The position numbers were made by a program, and so were the translations under genes. A stretch of 64,000 nucleotides of DNA from NCBI RefSeq assembly GCF_012933505.1, contig NZ_JABBNB010000027.1, positions 33,763 through 97,762 of the forward strand. Direction: 5' to 3'. Origin of the DNA: Gordonia asplenii (GTDB taxonomy: Bacteria > Actinomycetota > Actinomycetes > Mycobacteriales > Mycobacteriaceae). The notes below the pieces were generated by a model. It was not told the origin of the DNA, did no database searches, and worked only from the letters and a program-made list of their open reading frames with translations. Positions 26,253 to 35,627 of this stretch are shown piece by piece. Each line of letters starts with the position of its first letter. Within the stretch, counting starts at the first letter, position 1.

Positions 26253-27224
26253 CTAGCCCGAGGGCCGCGGCGAGCTTCCGGCAGCGCACGCGCTCTGGTT
26301 GTGGGCGGCTGCTGCGATGGCTTGGGCGTGGAGGTGTCCGGCGCGGTAGGAGGATCGGACCAGGGGCCCGGACATGACACCGAGGAAGCCGATGGCGCGA
26401 GCGATGTCGGCGAGGTTATCGAACTCGTCGGGCGGGGCCCAGCGGTCGACGGGGTGGTGGCGCAGCGACGGTCGCAGGTACTGGGTGATGGTGAGGAGTT
26501 GACAGCCGGCGTTGTGCAGGTCGTGTAGCACGGTAATGGCTTCGTCGGTGGTTTCACCGAGTCCGAGGATGAGGTTGGATTTGGTGAGCAGACCGGCGTC
26601 GCGGGCACGGGTGATGACCTCGAGAGAGCGCTCATAGTTGAAGCCGGGGCGGATGCGGCGGAACACCCGCGGGACGGTTTCGAGGTTGTGGGCCAAGACT
26701 TCTGGCCTACTGTCGAAGACCTCCGCCAGTTGCTCGGGGGTGGCGGTGAAGTCTGGAATCAACAGCTCGACGCCGGTGTCGGGGCAGAGCTGGTGGATCT
26801 GTCGGACAGTTTCGGCGTACAACCACGCGCCGCCATCTGGCAGGTCGTCGCGGGCGACGCCGGTGATGGTGGCATACCGCAGGCCCATAGTCTGCACGGA
26901 TTGGGCTACGCGGCGTGGTTCGTCGCGGTCGAGTGCGACGGGTTTGCCGGTGTCGATCTGACAGAAATCGCAACGCCGGGTGCATTGGTCTCCGCCGATG
27001 AGGAAGGTGGCTTCGCGGTCTTCCCAGCATTCGAAGATGTTAGGGCAGCCCGCTTCCTGACAGACCGTGTGCAGATCCTCGCGTTCGACCAGGCGGGTCA
27101 GTGCCTGGTATTCGGGGCCGGTGCGGACTCTGATCTTCATCCACGAGGGTTTGCGTTCGATGGGTGTGGTGCTGTTGCGGACTTCCAGGCGAAGCAGCCG
27201 CCGGCCCTCGGGGGCGATGGTCAT
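26253..27224 (-). CDS. lipA: lipoyl synthase
   Basis: Radical-SAM enzyme (323 residues) that inserts two sulfurs into octanoyl groups to make lipoate, the cofactor of GcvH encoded in the same operon. It has both iron-sulfur sets: Cys55/60/66 in the CxxxxCxxxxxC auxiliary-cluster motif and Cys81/85/88 in CTRRCDFC for SAM cleavage. An AGGAG site precedes the ATG. The 57-bp gap after sdaA on the same strand makes it the probable last gene of the gcv operon. The final 20 residues are poorly conserved-looking. Confidence 0.96.
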   Translation of the reverse strand: MTIAPEGRRLLRLEVRNSTTPIERKPSWMKIRVRTGPEYQALTRLVEREDLHTVCQEAGCPNIFECWEDREATFLIGGDQCTRRCDFCQIDTGKPVALDRDEPRRVAQSVQTMGLRYATITGVARDDLPDGGAWLYAETVRQIHQLCPDTGVELLIPDFTATPEQLAEVFDSRPEVLAHNLETVPRVFRRIRPGFNYERSLEVITRARDAGLLTKSNLILGLGETTDEAITVLHDLHNAGCQLLTITQYLRPSLRHHPVDRWAPPDEFDNLADIARAIGFLGVMSGPLVRSSYRAGHLHAQAIAAAAHNQSACAAGSSPRPSG

Positions 27225-27280
27225 GGTAGATCTCCTGATGCGGCAATGGGTTGGGGGCGAGTATCAGAGGGCGCCGGCGG

Positions 27281-28663
27281 TCAGCATTCGACTACGTTGA
27301 CCGCTACGGTGACGGCGAGTCCTCCGGTGGCGGTTTCTTTGTATTTGGCGTTCATGTCGTGGCCGGTGGTGCGCATGGTGTCGATTACCTGGTCGAGACT
27401 GACGCGATGGCGGCCGTCGCCGCGTAGCGCCATGCGGGCGGCATTGATGGCTTTGCCGGCGGAGACGGCGTTGCGTTCGATGCAGGGGATCTGCACGAGC
27501 CCGCCGATCGGGTCGCAGGTGAGACCGAGGCTGTGTTCCATCGCGATCTCGGCGGCGTTCTCCACCTGCTCCGGAGTACCGCCGAGGATCTCGGCCAGCC
27601 CGGCGGCGGCCATGGATGCGGCGCTGCCGACCTCACCTTGGCAGCCGACCTCGGCACCAGAGATCGAGGCACGTTGCTTGTACAGGGAACCGATGGCGCC
27701 GGCGGTGAGCAGGAATCGGACGGCGACTTCGTCGGGATCGGTGCGGCCGGCCGGGGTGTAGTGGCGGGCGTAGTGCAGGACGGCGGGGATGATGCCGGCT
27801 GCACCATTGGTGGGGGCGGTGACGATGCGGCCGCCCGCGGCGTTCTCTTCGTTGACCGCCAGCGCGACGAGGTTGACCCAGTCCTCGGCGAACTCTGGAA
27901 CCCGGTCGGGGTCCTCGGCGGTGAGTCGGGAATACCACTCGTGGGCGCGGCGTCGCACGCCTAGGCCGCCGGGGAGGTTGCCGTCGCGGGTCATGCCCCG
28001 TTGCTGACAGGCCTGCATGACGTCGCGGACGTGGAGCAGTCGGGCGCGTACTTGAGCTTCGGTGTGCCGAGGCTGTTCGGTGGCCAGCATCACCGCGCTG
28101 ATCGGGATGCCGTAACGCTCGGTGAGTAGCAGCAGGTCCTGCCCCGAGTTGAACGTCAAGGGATGATCGGTGTCGGGTTCGTTTGTGGCCGTGACGGTAT
28201 CGTCGTCGGTGATGACGAACCCGCCGCCAATCGAGTAGAAGGTCTGGGCCCAGTGGCCGGCCGCGGCATGCGCGGTCACCGTCATGGCGTTGGGGTGCCG
28301 GTCGAGGATGGTGGTCGGATGCAGGACCATGTCATCCTCGGTGAGCGCGACGTCGACGACGCCGGCCACCGTGATCTGGCCGCGGGCGCGAATCACCGCA
28401 AGCCGCTGGTCCATATCTTCGGGGTCGATGGTGTCGGGGCGGTGACCTTCGAGGCCGAGGAGGATGGCGGCCATGGTGCCGTGTCCGGCGCCGGTGGCCG
28501 CCAGCGACCCGTAGAGGTCGACGCGCACGGCGGTCAGGTCGGTGAGCAGTCCCCGCCGGTCAAGAGTCGCGGCGAAGTCGGCGGCGGCCCGCATCGGACC
28601 CACGGTGTGCGAACTCGAGGGGCCGATCCCGACGGTGAACAGGTCGAAGACACTGACGGTCAT
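27281..28663 (-). CDS. sdaA: L-serine ammonia-lyase, single-chain
   Basis: Iron-sulfur L-serine dehydratase (460 residues) that converts serine to pyruvate and ammonia. The N-terminal SVFDLFTVGIGPSSSHTVGP is the family signature, and the C-terminal domain has the cluster-binding cysteines in GCQGEVGSA and CDPIGGLVQIPC. The ATG overlaps the glyA stop by 4 bp. In this operon it would drain serine formed by GlyA from glycine, so the cluster as a whole turns glycine into pyruvate. Confidence 0.97.
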   Translation of the reverse strand: MTVSVFDLFTVGIGPSSSHTVGPMRAAADFAATLDRRGLLTDLTAVRVDLYGSLAATGAGHGTMAAILLGLEGHRPDTIDPEDMDQRLAVIRARGQITVAGVVDVALTEDDMVLHPTTILDRHPNAMTVTAHAAAGHWAQTFYSIGGGFVITDDDTVTATNEPDTDHPLTFNSGQDLLLLTERYGIPISAVMLATEQPRHTEAQVRARLLHVRDVMQACQQRGMTRDGNLPGGLGVRRRAHEWYSRLTAEDPDRVPEFAEDWVNLVALAVNEENAAGGRIVTAPTNGAAGIIPAVLHYARHYTPAGRTDPDEVAVRFLLTAGAIGSLYKQRASISGAEVGCQGEVGSAASMAAAGLAEILGGTPEQVENAAEIAMEHSLGLTCDPIGGLVQIPCIERNAVSAGKAINAARMALRGDGRHRVSLDQVIDTMRTTGHDMNAKYKETATGGLAVTVAVNVVEC

Positions 28664-29937
28664 GGTGTGTCCACGCCGACGTAGAGCGGATGGGCCTCAG
28701 CGAGCGCACGCACCTGCGCGGCCAGGTCGCTGACGTCGGCACCGTCGGTGGCGGTCAGGGCACGAGCGATGAGGTCGGCGACGAACTCGAAGTCGGCGAC
28801 GCCGAAGCCGCGGGTGGCCAGGGCCGGGGTGCCGATCCGTAGCCCGGAGGTGACCATCGGCGGGCGTGGATCGGAGGGAACGGCGTTCCGGTTGACGGTG
28901 ATGCCGATTGCGGCGAGCCGGTCCTCGGCCTGCTGGCCATCGATGGCGGCGTTGCGCAGGTCGACCAGCACGAGGTGCACGTCGGTGCCTCCGGTGAGGA
29001 CGCTGATACCCGCGTCTGCGACGTCGGGTTGGCTCAGGCGGTGCGCGATTGCTTGCGCCCCGGCCAGACACCGCTGCTGACGCTCGATGAATTCAGGTTC
29101 GCCGGCCATCTTGAAGGCGGTGGCCTTGGCGGCGATGACATGCTCGAGCGGGCCGCCCTGTTGGCCGGGGAAGACCGCCGAGTTGACCTTCTTGGCGATG
29201 GCCGCATCGTTGGACAGGATGATGCCGCCGCGCGGGCCGCCGAGTGTTTTGTGGGTGGTGGAGGTGACGACATGCGCGTGCGGCACCGGCGACGGGTGCA
29301 GCCCGGTGGCCACGAGTCCGGCGAAGTGGGCCATGTCGACCATCAGGTAAGCCCCCACCTCGTCGGCGATCTCCCGGAATCGTGCGAAGTCGAGGTGCCG
29401 CGGGTAGGCCGACCAGCCGGCGATGATCAGTTTGGGCTGGTGCTCGCGGACGATTGCGGCCACCGCGCTCATGTCGATGAGGTAGTCGGACTCGGAAACA
29501 CCATAGGCCGCAACGGTATACAGCTTGCCGGAGAAGTTGATGCGCATGCCGTGGGTGAGGTGGCCGCCGGCGTCGAGGGACAACCCGAGGATGGTGTCGC
29601 CGGGGTTGATCAGGGCGTGCATCACCGCGGCGTTGGCGGTGGCACCGCAATGGGGTTGCACGTTGGCGAACTCGGCACCGAACAGAGCCTTGACCCGGTC
29701 GATGGCGATCTGTTCGATGACGTCGACGTGTTCGCAGCCGCCGTAATACCGCCGCCCCGGGTAGCCCTCGGCGTACTTGTTGGTCAGCACCGAACCCTGG
29801 GCCTGCATCACCGACAGCGGTGCATGGTTTTCCGAGGCGATCATCTCCAGCCCGCAGCGTTGCCGCTGCAACTCCTTGCCGATCAGCTCGGCGACATCGG
29901 GGTCGAAGTCGGTCAGGGTTCGATCCAACACGCTCAT
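28660..29937 (-). CDS. glyA: serine hydroxymethyltransferase
   Basis: PLP enzyme (425 residues) interconverting glycine plus 5,10-methylene-tetrahydrofolate with serine plus tetrahydrofolate. The active-site lysine is Lys230 in VTSTTHKTLGGPRGG, and the N-terminal CGLEMIASEN motif is present. The chosen ATG at 29937 shares ATGA with the gcvH stop; the longer frame upstream is the gcvH shadow. Position within the glycine-cleavage operon suggests a catabolic paralogue that uses the C1 unit released by GcvT, rather than the main biosynthetic GlyA; this is inferred. Confidence 0.96.
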   Translation of the reverse strand: MSVLDRTLTDFDPDVAELIGKELQRQRCGLEMIASENHAPLSVMQAQGSVLTNKYAEGYPGRRYYGGCEHVDVIEQIAIDRVKALFGAEFANVQPHCGATANAAVMHALINPGDTILGLSLDAGGHLTHGMRINFSGKLYTVAAYGVSESDYLIDMSAVAAIVREHQPKLIIAGWSAYPRHLDFARFREIADEVGAYLMVDMAHFAGLVATGLHPSPVPHAHVVTSTTHKTLGGPRGGIILSNDAAIAKKVNSAVFPGQQGGPLEHVIAAKATAFKMAGEPEFIERQQRCLAGAQAIAHRLSQPDVADAGISVLTGGTDVHLVLVDLRNAAIDGQQAEDRLAAIGITVNRNAVPSDPRPPMVTSGLRIGTPALATRGFGVADFEFVADLIARALTATDGADVSDLAAQVRALAEAHPLYVGVDTP

Positions 29938-30338
29938 TCCCCGACCCCGTTCTTCTCGGCGTACTCGGCGGCGGTGAGCAGCTGACCGGCGTCGGTGGCC
30001 AACACCGCGAACAGCCATCCGCCCTCGTAGGGGTCGCTGGTGATGATGCTTGGATCGTCGACGGCAGCGGTGTTGACGATGGTGACTGTGCCGGTGACCG
30101 GTGAATACAACTCGGATACGGTCTTGGTGGACTCGACTTCGCCGCACGTCTCGCCGGCGGTCACCGTGGACCCGATGTCGGGGAGTTCGACGAAGACGAG
30201 GTCGCCGAGGTTGTCGGCGGCCAGTGCGGTGATCCCGATCCGCACCGGTTCATCGGTGGGCAGCGGTGCGCCGGGGTAAACGAGCACCCATTCGTGTTCG
30301 TCGGTGTAGCTGCGGTCGGTGGGCAGTCCAGCAGACAT
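29934..30338 (-). CDS. gcvH: glycine cleavage system H protein
   Basis: Lipoyl carrier of the glycine cleavage system (134 residues), shuttling the methylamine group from GcvP to GcvT. The lipoylated residue is Lys72 in VESTKTVSELYSP, and the typical YTDEHEW start and DPYEGGWLF C-terminal motif are present. ATG 30338 is chosen because it begins the conserved sequence. It lies 29 bp after gcvT and overlaps glyA by 4 bp. Confidence 0.97.
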   Translation of the reverse strand: MSAGLPTDRSYTDEHEWVLVYPGAPLPTDEPVRIGITALAADNLGDLVFVELPDIGSTVTAGETCGEVESTKTVSELYSPVTGTVTIVNTAAVDDPSIITSDPYEGGWLFAVLATDAGQLLTAAEYAEKNGVGE

Positions 30339-30367
30339 GGTGAGGCCTTTCAGCGAAAGAGGTGGAG

Positions 30368-31483
30368 CTAGGAGGTGGTGGGACGGCGGTAGAAGGGACG
30401 TGGGGTGACGGTGTAGGTTTCGGCCTTGCCGCGGATGTCGACAGACACGTGGGTGCCGGGCTGGGCGTGGGCGAGGTCGAGGTAGGCCATCGCGATCGGA
30501 TAGCCCAGTGTCGGCGAGAGCGCACCGGAGGTGACAGTGCCGATCACATGGCCCGACGTGTCGAGGACCGGGTAGCCGGCGCGGGCGGCGCGGCGGCCGG
30601 ACCCGACGAGACCCACTAGCTTGCGGGTGGGCTGCTGGTCGGCGAGAGCGGCCAGTGCATCGCGTCCGACGAAGCTGGTGTCGAGGCGCACGACCTTGCC
30701 CAGTCCCGCCGCATACGGGTTGGTGTGCAGCGTCAGCTCGTGTCCGTAGAGCGCCATACCGGCCTCCAGCCGCAGGGTATCGCGGCAGGCCAGACCGGCG
30801 GGAGTGCCTCCGCGCGTGCGGGTTTCGGTAAGCAACGCCTGCCAAAGAGGGACAGCGTGCTCGTTGGGGACGTAGAGTTCGAACCCGTCTTCACCTGTGT
30901 AGCCGGTGCGGGCGAGCAGCACGTCGATGTCGGCGACCACTGCGGGCGCGGCGGCGTAGTACTTGAGTTCGGCCACCAGAGATGCGCGTTCCGGACCCGA
31001 AACCAGGGCTTGCACAATGTTTTGCGCCTGGGGGCCCTGCACGGCGATCAGTGCGGTCGATGCCGACTGATCGGTTACCGACACGTCGAAATCGTTGGCC
31101 CGGGCCACGAACTCGGCGTGGACGTGGTCTGCGTTGGCGGCGTTGGCGACGACCAGGAAGCGGTCGTCGGCGAGTCGGTAGACGACCAGGTCGTCGATGA
31201 CGCCGCCGTCGGCGGTGCAGATCAACGAGTATTTGGCGCGGCCGGAGCCGATAGTGGAGAGTTGCCCGACGAGGGCGTAGTCGAGCAGCGCGGCGGCGTC
31301 GGGGCCGTCGATGGCGATCTCGCCCATGTGCGAGAGGTCGAATAGTCCGGCCGCGGCGCGCACCGCGTGGTGCTCGGCGAGGTCACCGGCGTATTTGAGG
31401 GGCATCTGCCAGCCGGCGAAATCAGTGAAATGTGCGCCGAGGGAATTGTGTTCGCCGAGCAACGGTGAGACTTGGGTGGTCAT
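30368..31483 (-). CDS. gcvT: glycine cleavage system T protein (aminomethyltransferase)
   Basis: Tetrahydrofolate-dependent aminomethyltransferase (371 residues) that releases ammonia and forms methylene-tetrahydrofolate from the GcvH-bound intermediate. Recognisable stretches are FDLSHMGEIAIDGPDA, GYTGEDGFELYVP and the C-terminal GTVTSGALSPTLGYPIAMAY. The ATG overlaps the gcvP stop by 4 bp, showing coupling. Confidence 0.97.
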   Translation of the reverse strand: MTTQVSPLLGEHNSLGAHFTDFAGWQMPLKYAGDLAEHHAVRAAAGLFDLSHMGEIAIDGPDAAALLDYALVGQLSTIGSGRAKYSLICTADGGVIDDLVVYRLADDRFLVVANAANADHVHAEFVARANDFDVSVTDQSASTALIAVQGPQAQNIVQALVSGPERASLVAELKYYAAAPAVVADIDVLLARTGYTGEDGFELYVPNEHAVPLWQALLTETRTRGGTPAGLACRDTLRLEAGMALYGHELTLHTNPYAAGLGKVVRLDTSFVGRDALAALADQQPTRKLVGLVGSGRRAARAGYPVLDTSGHVIGTVTSGALSPTLGYPIAMAYLDLAHAQPGTHVSVDIRGKAETYTVTPRPFYRRPTTS

Positions 31484-34374
31484 CGGGTGGCCTCCTGGGC
31501 AGGAACGAGTGATGGGCTGACGGTGGCGAATGCTTCCGGGGGTGGGCAGGAGCAGACCAGGTTGCGGTCACCGCGCACGCCGTCGATGCGGCCGACCGGC
31601 GGCCAGTACTTCGCCCCGCGCACCGCGGCGGCGGGATAGGCGGCGGTGTGTCGGGGGTAGGGAAGATCCCACTGGTCGGCGGTGACCTGCTCGGCGGTGT
31701 GTGGTGCCTGCCGCAAGGGACTCCGCTCGACCGGCCAGACCCCGTCGGCCACCAGGTCGATCTCGCCGCGGATGGCGACCATCGCCTCGATGAACCGGTC
31801 GAGTTCGGCGAGGTTCTCCGATTCGGTGGGTTCGACCATGAGGGTGCCGTTGACCGGGAATGACAGTGTGGGAGCGTGGAATCCGTAGTCGATGAGACGT
31901 TTGGCGACATCCTCGGCGGTCACACCGGTAGCTGTGGTGAGCTCGCGCAGATCAAGGATGCACTCGTGGGCGACGAGCCCTCCGGTTCCGGTGTAGAGCA
32001 CCGGATAGTGCGGGGCGAGCGCGTGGGCGAGGTAGTTGGCGGCCAGTACTGCAGTCTTGGTGGCGCGGGTGAGTCCGTCGGGACCCATCAACGCCAGATA
32101 GGCCCAGGTGATCGGCAGGATGCCGGCGGACCCGTAGTTCGCCGCCGACACCGGAGTCGCGGTGGTGTCACCGGCGGCCGGATCGCCGGGCAGATATGGT
32201 GCGAGGTGCGCACGCACGGCCACCGGACCTACGCCGGGACCGCCGCCGCCGTGGGGGATGCAGAAGGTTTTGTGCAGGTTCAGGTGGCTGACGTCACCAC
32301 CGAACTCACCGGGTCGGGCCAGCCCGACCAGCGCGTTGAGGTTGGCGCCGTCGACATACACCTGGCCACCGGCCTCGTGCACGAGGTCGCAGACAGTGCG
32401 GACATCGGATTCGTACACGCCGTGGGTCGACGGATAGGTAAGCATGATCGCCGCGATCTGACCCGTATGCGCGGCGATCTTGGCACGCAGATCGGCCACG
32501 TCGATGTTGCCGTTGGCGGCGGTGGCCACGACCACCACCTGCAATCCGGCCAGGACGGCCGATGCGGCGTTGGTGCCATGCGCGGACTGCGGGATCAGAC
32601 ACACGTCGCGTCGGGCATCCCCGTGGGCGACGTGGAAGCTGCGGATGGCCAGCAGACCGGCGAGCTCGCCCTGAGATCCGGCGTTGGGCTGCAACGAGAC
32701 CCGGTCATAGCCGGTGATGTCGGCCAGCCACCGCTCGAGGTCGGCGACCAGCTGGCGGTAGCCGCGGGTCTGATGCTCGGGGGCGAAGGGATGGATGGTG
32801 GCGAACCCGGGATAGCTGATCGGCTCCATCTCGACCGCTGAGTTGAGCTTCATGGTGCACGACCCGAGCGGGATCATGGTGCGATCGAGCGCAAGGTCTT
32901 TGTCCGAGAGCATCCGCAGGTAGCGCAGCATCGCCGTCTCTGAGCGATGTTTGTGAAATACCGGATGCTGCAAGAACATCGACGTGCGCAGCACAGGGGC
33001 GGGAAGGCTGCCGATATCGGTTGTGTGGTGCCGGCGAGCGCCGAACACCGCTAGCACGTCGTCGACGATGGTGTCGGTGGTGACCTCGTCACAGGCGATC
33101 GCCACCTGATCGTCGTCGACACGACGTAGGTTGATGCCGGCCTGCTCGGCGGCGGCCGCCAGGGTGTCTGCGTGTCCGGGCACCACTACGGTGACGGTGT
33201 CGAAGAACTGCTCGTGTAGCACCCGATGACCGGCCGCAGTCAGCCCGTCGGCCAGTGCCCGAGCGTGACCGTGGACCCGGGCGGCGATGGCGCGCAACCC
33301 TTCTGGGCCGTGATAGACCGCGTACATGGCTGCGACATTGGCCAGCAGTGCCTGAGCGGTGCAGATGTTGCTGGTCGCCTTGTCGCGGCGGATGTGCTGT
33401 TCGCGGGTCTGTAGTGCCAGCCGATAGGCTGGTCGACCGGCCGTATCGACCGACACCCCGACCAACCGGCCCGGCAACATCCGTTCCAGTCCCGACCGCA
33501 CCGCGATGTAGGCGGCGTGCGGGCCGCCGAAGAACAACGGCACACCGAAGCGCTGCGCGGACCCGATCGCGATGTCGGCGCCCTGCTCACCCGGCGGGGT
33601 GAGCAGAGTCAGCGACAGCAGATCCGCGGCAACTGCAACCAGTGCACCACGTTGATGCGCCTCTGCGATCAGGGCGGTGTTGTCACGCACCGCGCCGCTC
33701 GCGCCCGGTGCCTGCACCACTACACCGAACAGGTCACCGGCGGGCAACCCGACGCTGAGATCGGCGACCGCGATCTCGATACCCACCGCCGCGGCGCGTC
33801 CCCTCAGAACCGCGAGTGTCTGTGGGAGACAATCGGAATCGACGACCATCCGGGAGCTAGGCGACGTCTTGTTCGCCCGCCGCATCAACAGCACCGCCTC
33901 CACGACCGCGGTGGCCTCGTCGAGCAGCGAGGCACCCGCCAGCGGCAGTGCCGTGAGATCCTCGATGACGGTCTGGAAGGTCAGTAGTGCTTCGAGTCGC
34001 CCCTGGGAGATTTCCGGCTGATAGGGCGTGTAGGCGGTGTACCAGGCCGGCGACTCGAGCATGTTGCGTCGCAGCACCGCCGGGGTGATCGAGTCGTGAT
34101 ATCCGGCCCCGATCATCTGGACGCGAGGTGTGTTGTGTGCGGCCAACTCTCGTAACGCGGTGAGCACCTCGGCCTCCGACCGCGCCGCCGGCACTTGCAG
34201 CGGAGTCTGGGTGCGGATCTGTTCCGGGACCGCGGCGTCGATCAACTCCTCGAGGCTGTCATAGCCCAACGCATCGAGCATCTGCGCGATGGACGAGTCG
34301 TCGGGCCCGACATGACGGGATACGAAGTCGGGATTGCCGGCGGTCGGCGCCGAACATGAGATGGGTGATGACAC
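31480..34374 (-). CDS. gcvP: glycine dehydrogenase (decarboxylating), P protein
   Basis: PLP-dependent P protein of the glycine cleavage system (964 residues with the chosen start). It contains both homologous halves; the PLP lysine is about Lys702 in SHLNLHKTFCIPHGGGGPG, and PLGSCTMKLN and QPNAGSQGELAGL are present. The frame stays open to 34500, but that segment is the second riboswitch aptamer; GTG 34374 is chosen because it follows GGAG by eight bases and leads directly into the SRHVGPDDSSIAQML motif that begins this family. It is the first gene of the operon. Confidence 0.95.
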   Translation of the reverse strand: MSSPISCSAPTAGNPDFVSRHVGPDDSSIAQMLDALGYDSLEELIDAAVPEQIRTQTPLQVPAARSEAEVLTALRELAAHNTPRVQMIGAGYHDSITPAVLRRNMLESPAWYTAYTPYQPEISQGRLEALLTFQTVIEDLTALPLAGASLLDEATAVVEAVLLMRRANKTSPSSRMVVDSDCLPQTLAVLRGRAAAVGIEIAVADLSVGLPAGDLFGVVVQAPGASGAVRDNTALIAEAHQRGALVAVAADLLSLTLLTPPGEQGADIAIGSAQRFGVPLFFGGPHAAYIAVRSGLERMLPGRLVGVSVDTAGRPAYRLALQTREQHIRRDKATSNICTAQALLANVAAMYAVYHGPEGLRAIAARVHGHARALADGLTAAGHRVLHEQFFDTVTVVVPGHADTLAAAAEQAGINLRRVDDDQVAIACDEVTTDTIVDDVLAVFGARRHHTTDIGSLPAPVLRTSMFLQHPVFHKHRSETAMLRYLRMLSDKDLALDRTMIPLGSCTMKLNSAVEMEPISYPGFATIHPFAPEHQTRGYRQLVADLERWLADITGYDRVSLQPNAGSQGELAGLLAIRSFHVAHGDARRDVCLIPQSAHGTNAASAVLAGLQVVVVATAANGNIDVADLRAKIAAHTGQIAAIMLTYPSTHGVYESDVRTVCDLVHEAGGQVYVDGANLNALVGLARPGEFGGDVSHLNLHKTFCIPHGGGGPGVGPVAVRAHLAPYLPGDPAAGDTTATPVSAANYGSAGILPITWAYLALMGPDGLTRATKTAVLAANYLAHALAPHYPVLYTGTGGLVAHECILDLRELTTATGVTAEDVAKRLIDYGFHAPTLSFPVNGTLMVEPTESENLAELDRFIEAMVAIRGEIDLVADGVWPVERSPLRQAPHTAEQVTADQWDLPYPRHTAAYPAAAVRGAKYWPPVGRIDGVRGDRNLVCSCPPPEAFATVSPSLVPAQEATR

Positions 34375-34398
34375 GAGGCAACTCCAGGGTCCAGGGAG

Positions 34399-34414
34399 CC
34401 CGTGGATGCACGGG
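34399..34414 (-). promoter_or_regulatory. hairpin between riboswitch and gcvP start
   Basis: CCCGTG and CACGGG form a six-bp stem with a four-base loop. Next to it, CTCC and the GGAG ribosome site of gcvP could also pair (about 34382-34398). Together these could form the expression platform of the riboswitch, acting on translation. This is an inference from sequence complementarity. Confidence 0.45.
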
Positions 34415-34431
34415 CACGTCGAGATGGATGT

Positions 34432-34640
34432 GCCTCCCCGCTCTGTCCTCGACACCTGAGAGTTTGGGCCGACCCACGCGAAACCGGGCCTGCGATTCAC
34501 CTTCGGTAAGACCGGTCAGCGATGATGACCGGAACTATTCTCCAGAGTTGTCTCGACGCGGTGGTACGTGAGCCTGAGAGATTCCCGGGGAGGATGTTGC
34601 TCCTACGGCGCCCATTCAAGGGGGTCTCCCACCGCGCGTC
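34432..34640 (-). ncRNA. tandem glycine riboswitch (two aptamers)
   Basis: Read on the - strand, the first aptamer (about 34640-34535) shows GGTGGGAGAC, GGGCGCCGTAGGAGCAA, CCGGGAATCTCTCAGGC and GAGACAACTCTGGAGA. The second (about 34520-34432) shows ACCGAAGGTGAATCGCAGGC, AAACTCTCAGGT and AGGACAGAGCGGGGAG. These are the conserved core strings of the gcvT-type glycine riboswitch in the expected order. It precedes the gcvP-T-H-glyA-sdaA-lipA operon, so high glycine should switch the operon on. The fit was made by eye; no covariance model was run. Confidence 0.9.
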
Positions 34641-34734
34641 ATCGACGTTTTCGGTTGTGAGAGGAGACCTTACACAGTCCGACCTACTTTGTCTTCCCGA
34701 AACAGCGGGCTCGTGTGAGGCGGCGCACTAACAA

Positions 34735-34890
34735 CAGAATTGCGATAAGTCGGTTGTCATATTTGTGTTTCACAACACGCTCGGTTGACGCCAAGCTATA
34801 TGCATGTGGCCAAACGGAGAAGGTGACGAGACCTGCGTTCCTTCGAAAATCGCACATCCTACCGCCGTGGATGAGATCTCTGGGTCGTAA
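34735..34890 (+). pseudogene. truncated copy of flavoenzyme gene 5' end and promoter region
   Basis: These bases match 16155-16310 at roughly three quarters of positions, including the non-coding stretch GTCATATTTGTGTTTCACAA upstream. From ATG 34802 it reads MWPNGEGDETCVPSKIAHP, compared with MWTNWAGDQTCNPSKIARP in the intact gene, then reaches TAA after about 30 codons. It is a broken duplicate of the aldonolactone-oxidase-type gene. Confidence 0.8.
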
Positions 34891-34916
34891 TCGAGGCAGC
34901 TCAGCAAGCCCGATAT

Positions 34917-34975
34917 CGAATGAGCTCCGGTCTCGGTATCCCGACGTCGAGTTGGAGTAAGCACGAATACTCTCG
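34917..34975 (+). pseudogene. fragment of LysR regulator gene (internal part)
   Basis: The string CGGTATCCCGACGTCGAGTT plus GGAGT is identical to bases 24799-24823 of the intact LysR gene, and the match continues, imperfectly, through GCACGAATA. It lies directly after the flavoenzyme fragment, so at least two gene relics are joined here. Confidence 0.75.
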
Positions 34976-35021
34976 TCGATGCTAACGACGGCTGAAATCT
35001 GACCCTGGCGACGGGCGCATT

Positions 35022-35620
35022 TTGACCCCTCATTACAGCTCGGCCGATGGTTTCAGTGCAGCAGTGGGTGAGATCCGGCGGCCGCGTCGGGTCGAAGAGA
35101 TGCCGAACAAGAAGATCGCGCGCCGGTTGGGTGTGGCGCGTAATGCGGTTCGTGCAGCGTTGAAGGCCGTTGACGTTCCTCTAGGATGGGGTCCGAGTGA
35201 TCCATCCGGAGTACCGCAGGGCCGATCCGTTTGATCGGGTCGAGTATCAACCTGCGCCGTGTCACAGTGGGATCTGCTGTTCCCTGGGATTTCAGATTCC
35301 ATTGGGACACAACCAGTTCGGCGTATCCCTGGTGTTGATAATGACGTTGACGTTCTTCCGACTCATGGCCTCGATGATGCCACCGACCCGACAGGGCGGG
35401 GATCTGACTGAGGGCGTGTGGCAACTGACTGCAAAGTCGGCTGGGTCACCAAACCTGGTGTGGGATCGCGAAGCGGCGATCGGCGGCAAAGGGAAACCGA
35501 CGACGGTGGCCGCCCATTGCGGCACACTGAGGACCTCGCTGCGGTTGGGCCGCCGCGCGACCCGGAGTTCAACGGAATGGTCGAATGAGCTTTGTCACGT
35601 TTCCCGTGTAAGTGAGTGTT
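35022..35620 (+). pseudogene. IS21-family transposase (istA) remnant
   Basis: Pieces of an IstA transposase are readable in three frames. The first (35050-35200) has EEMPNKKIARRLGVARNAVR, the helix-turn-helix of IS21 IstA. The next (35240-35500) has LVLIMTLTFFRLMASMMPPT and LVWDREAAIGGKGKPTT, from the DDE/integrase-core domain, and a last shift gives APPRDPEFNGMVE with a stop. At least two frameshifts and the absence of istB show a dead element. Family assignment rests on recall of IS21 proteins. Confidence 0.75.
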
Positions 35621-35627
35621 GATTCCC

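Noticed and set aside
26000..26635. - strand frame overlapping the end of lipA
   Set aside because: Ser/Pro/Thr-rich out-of-frame shadow, partly in repeat DNA.
34375..34500. N-terminal extension of gcvP
   Set aside because: These bases are the second riboswitch aptamer and leader; no GcvP homology.
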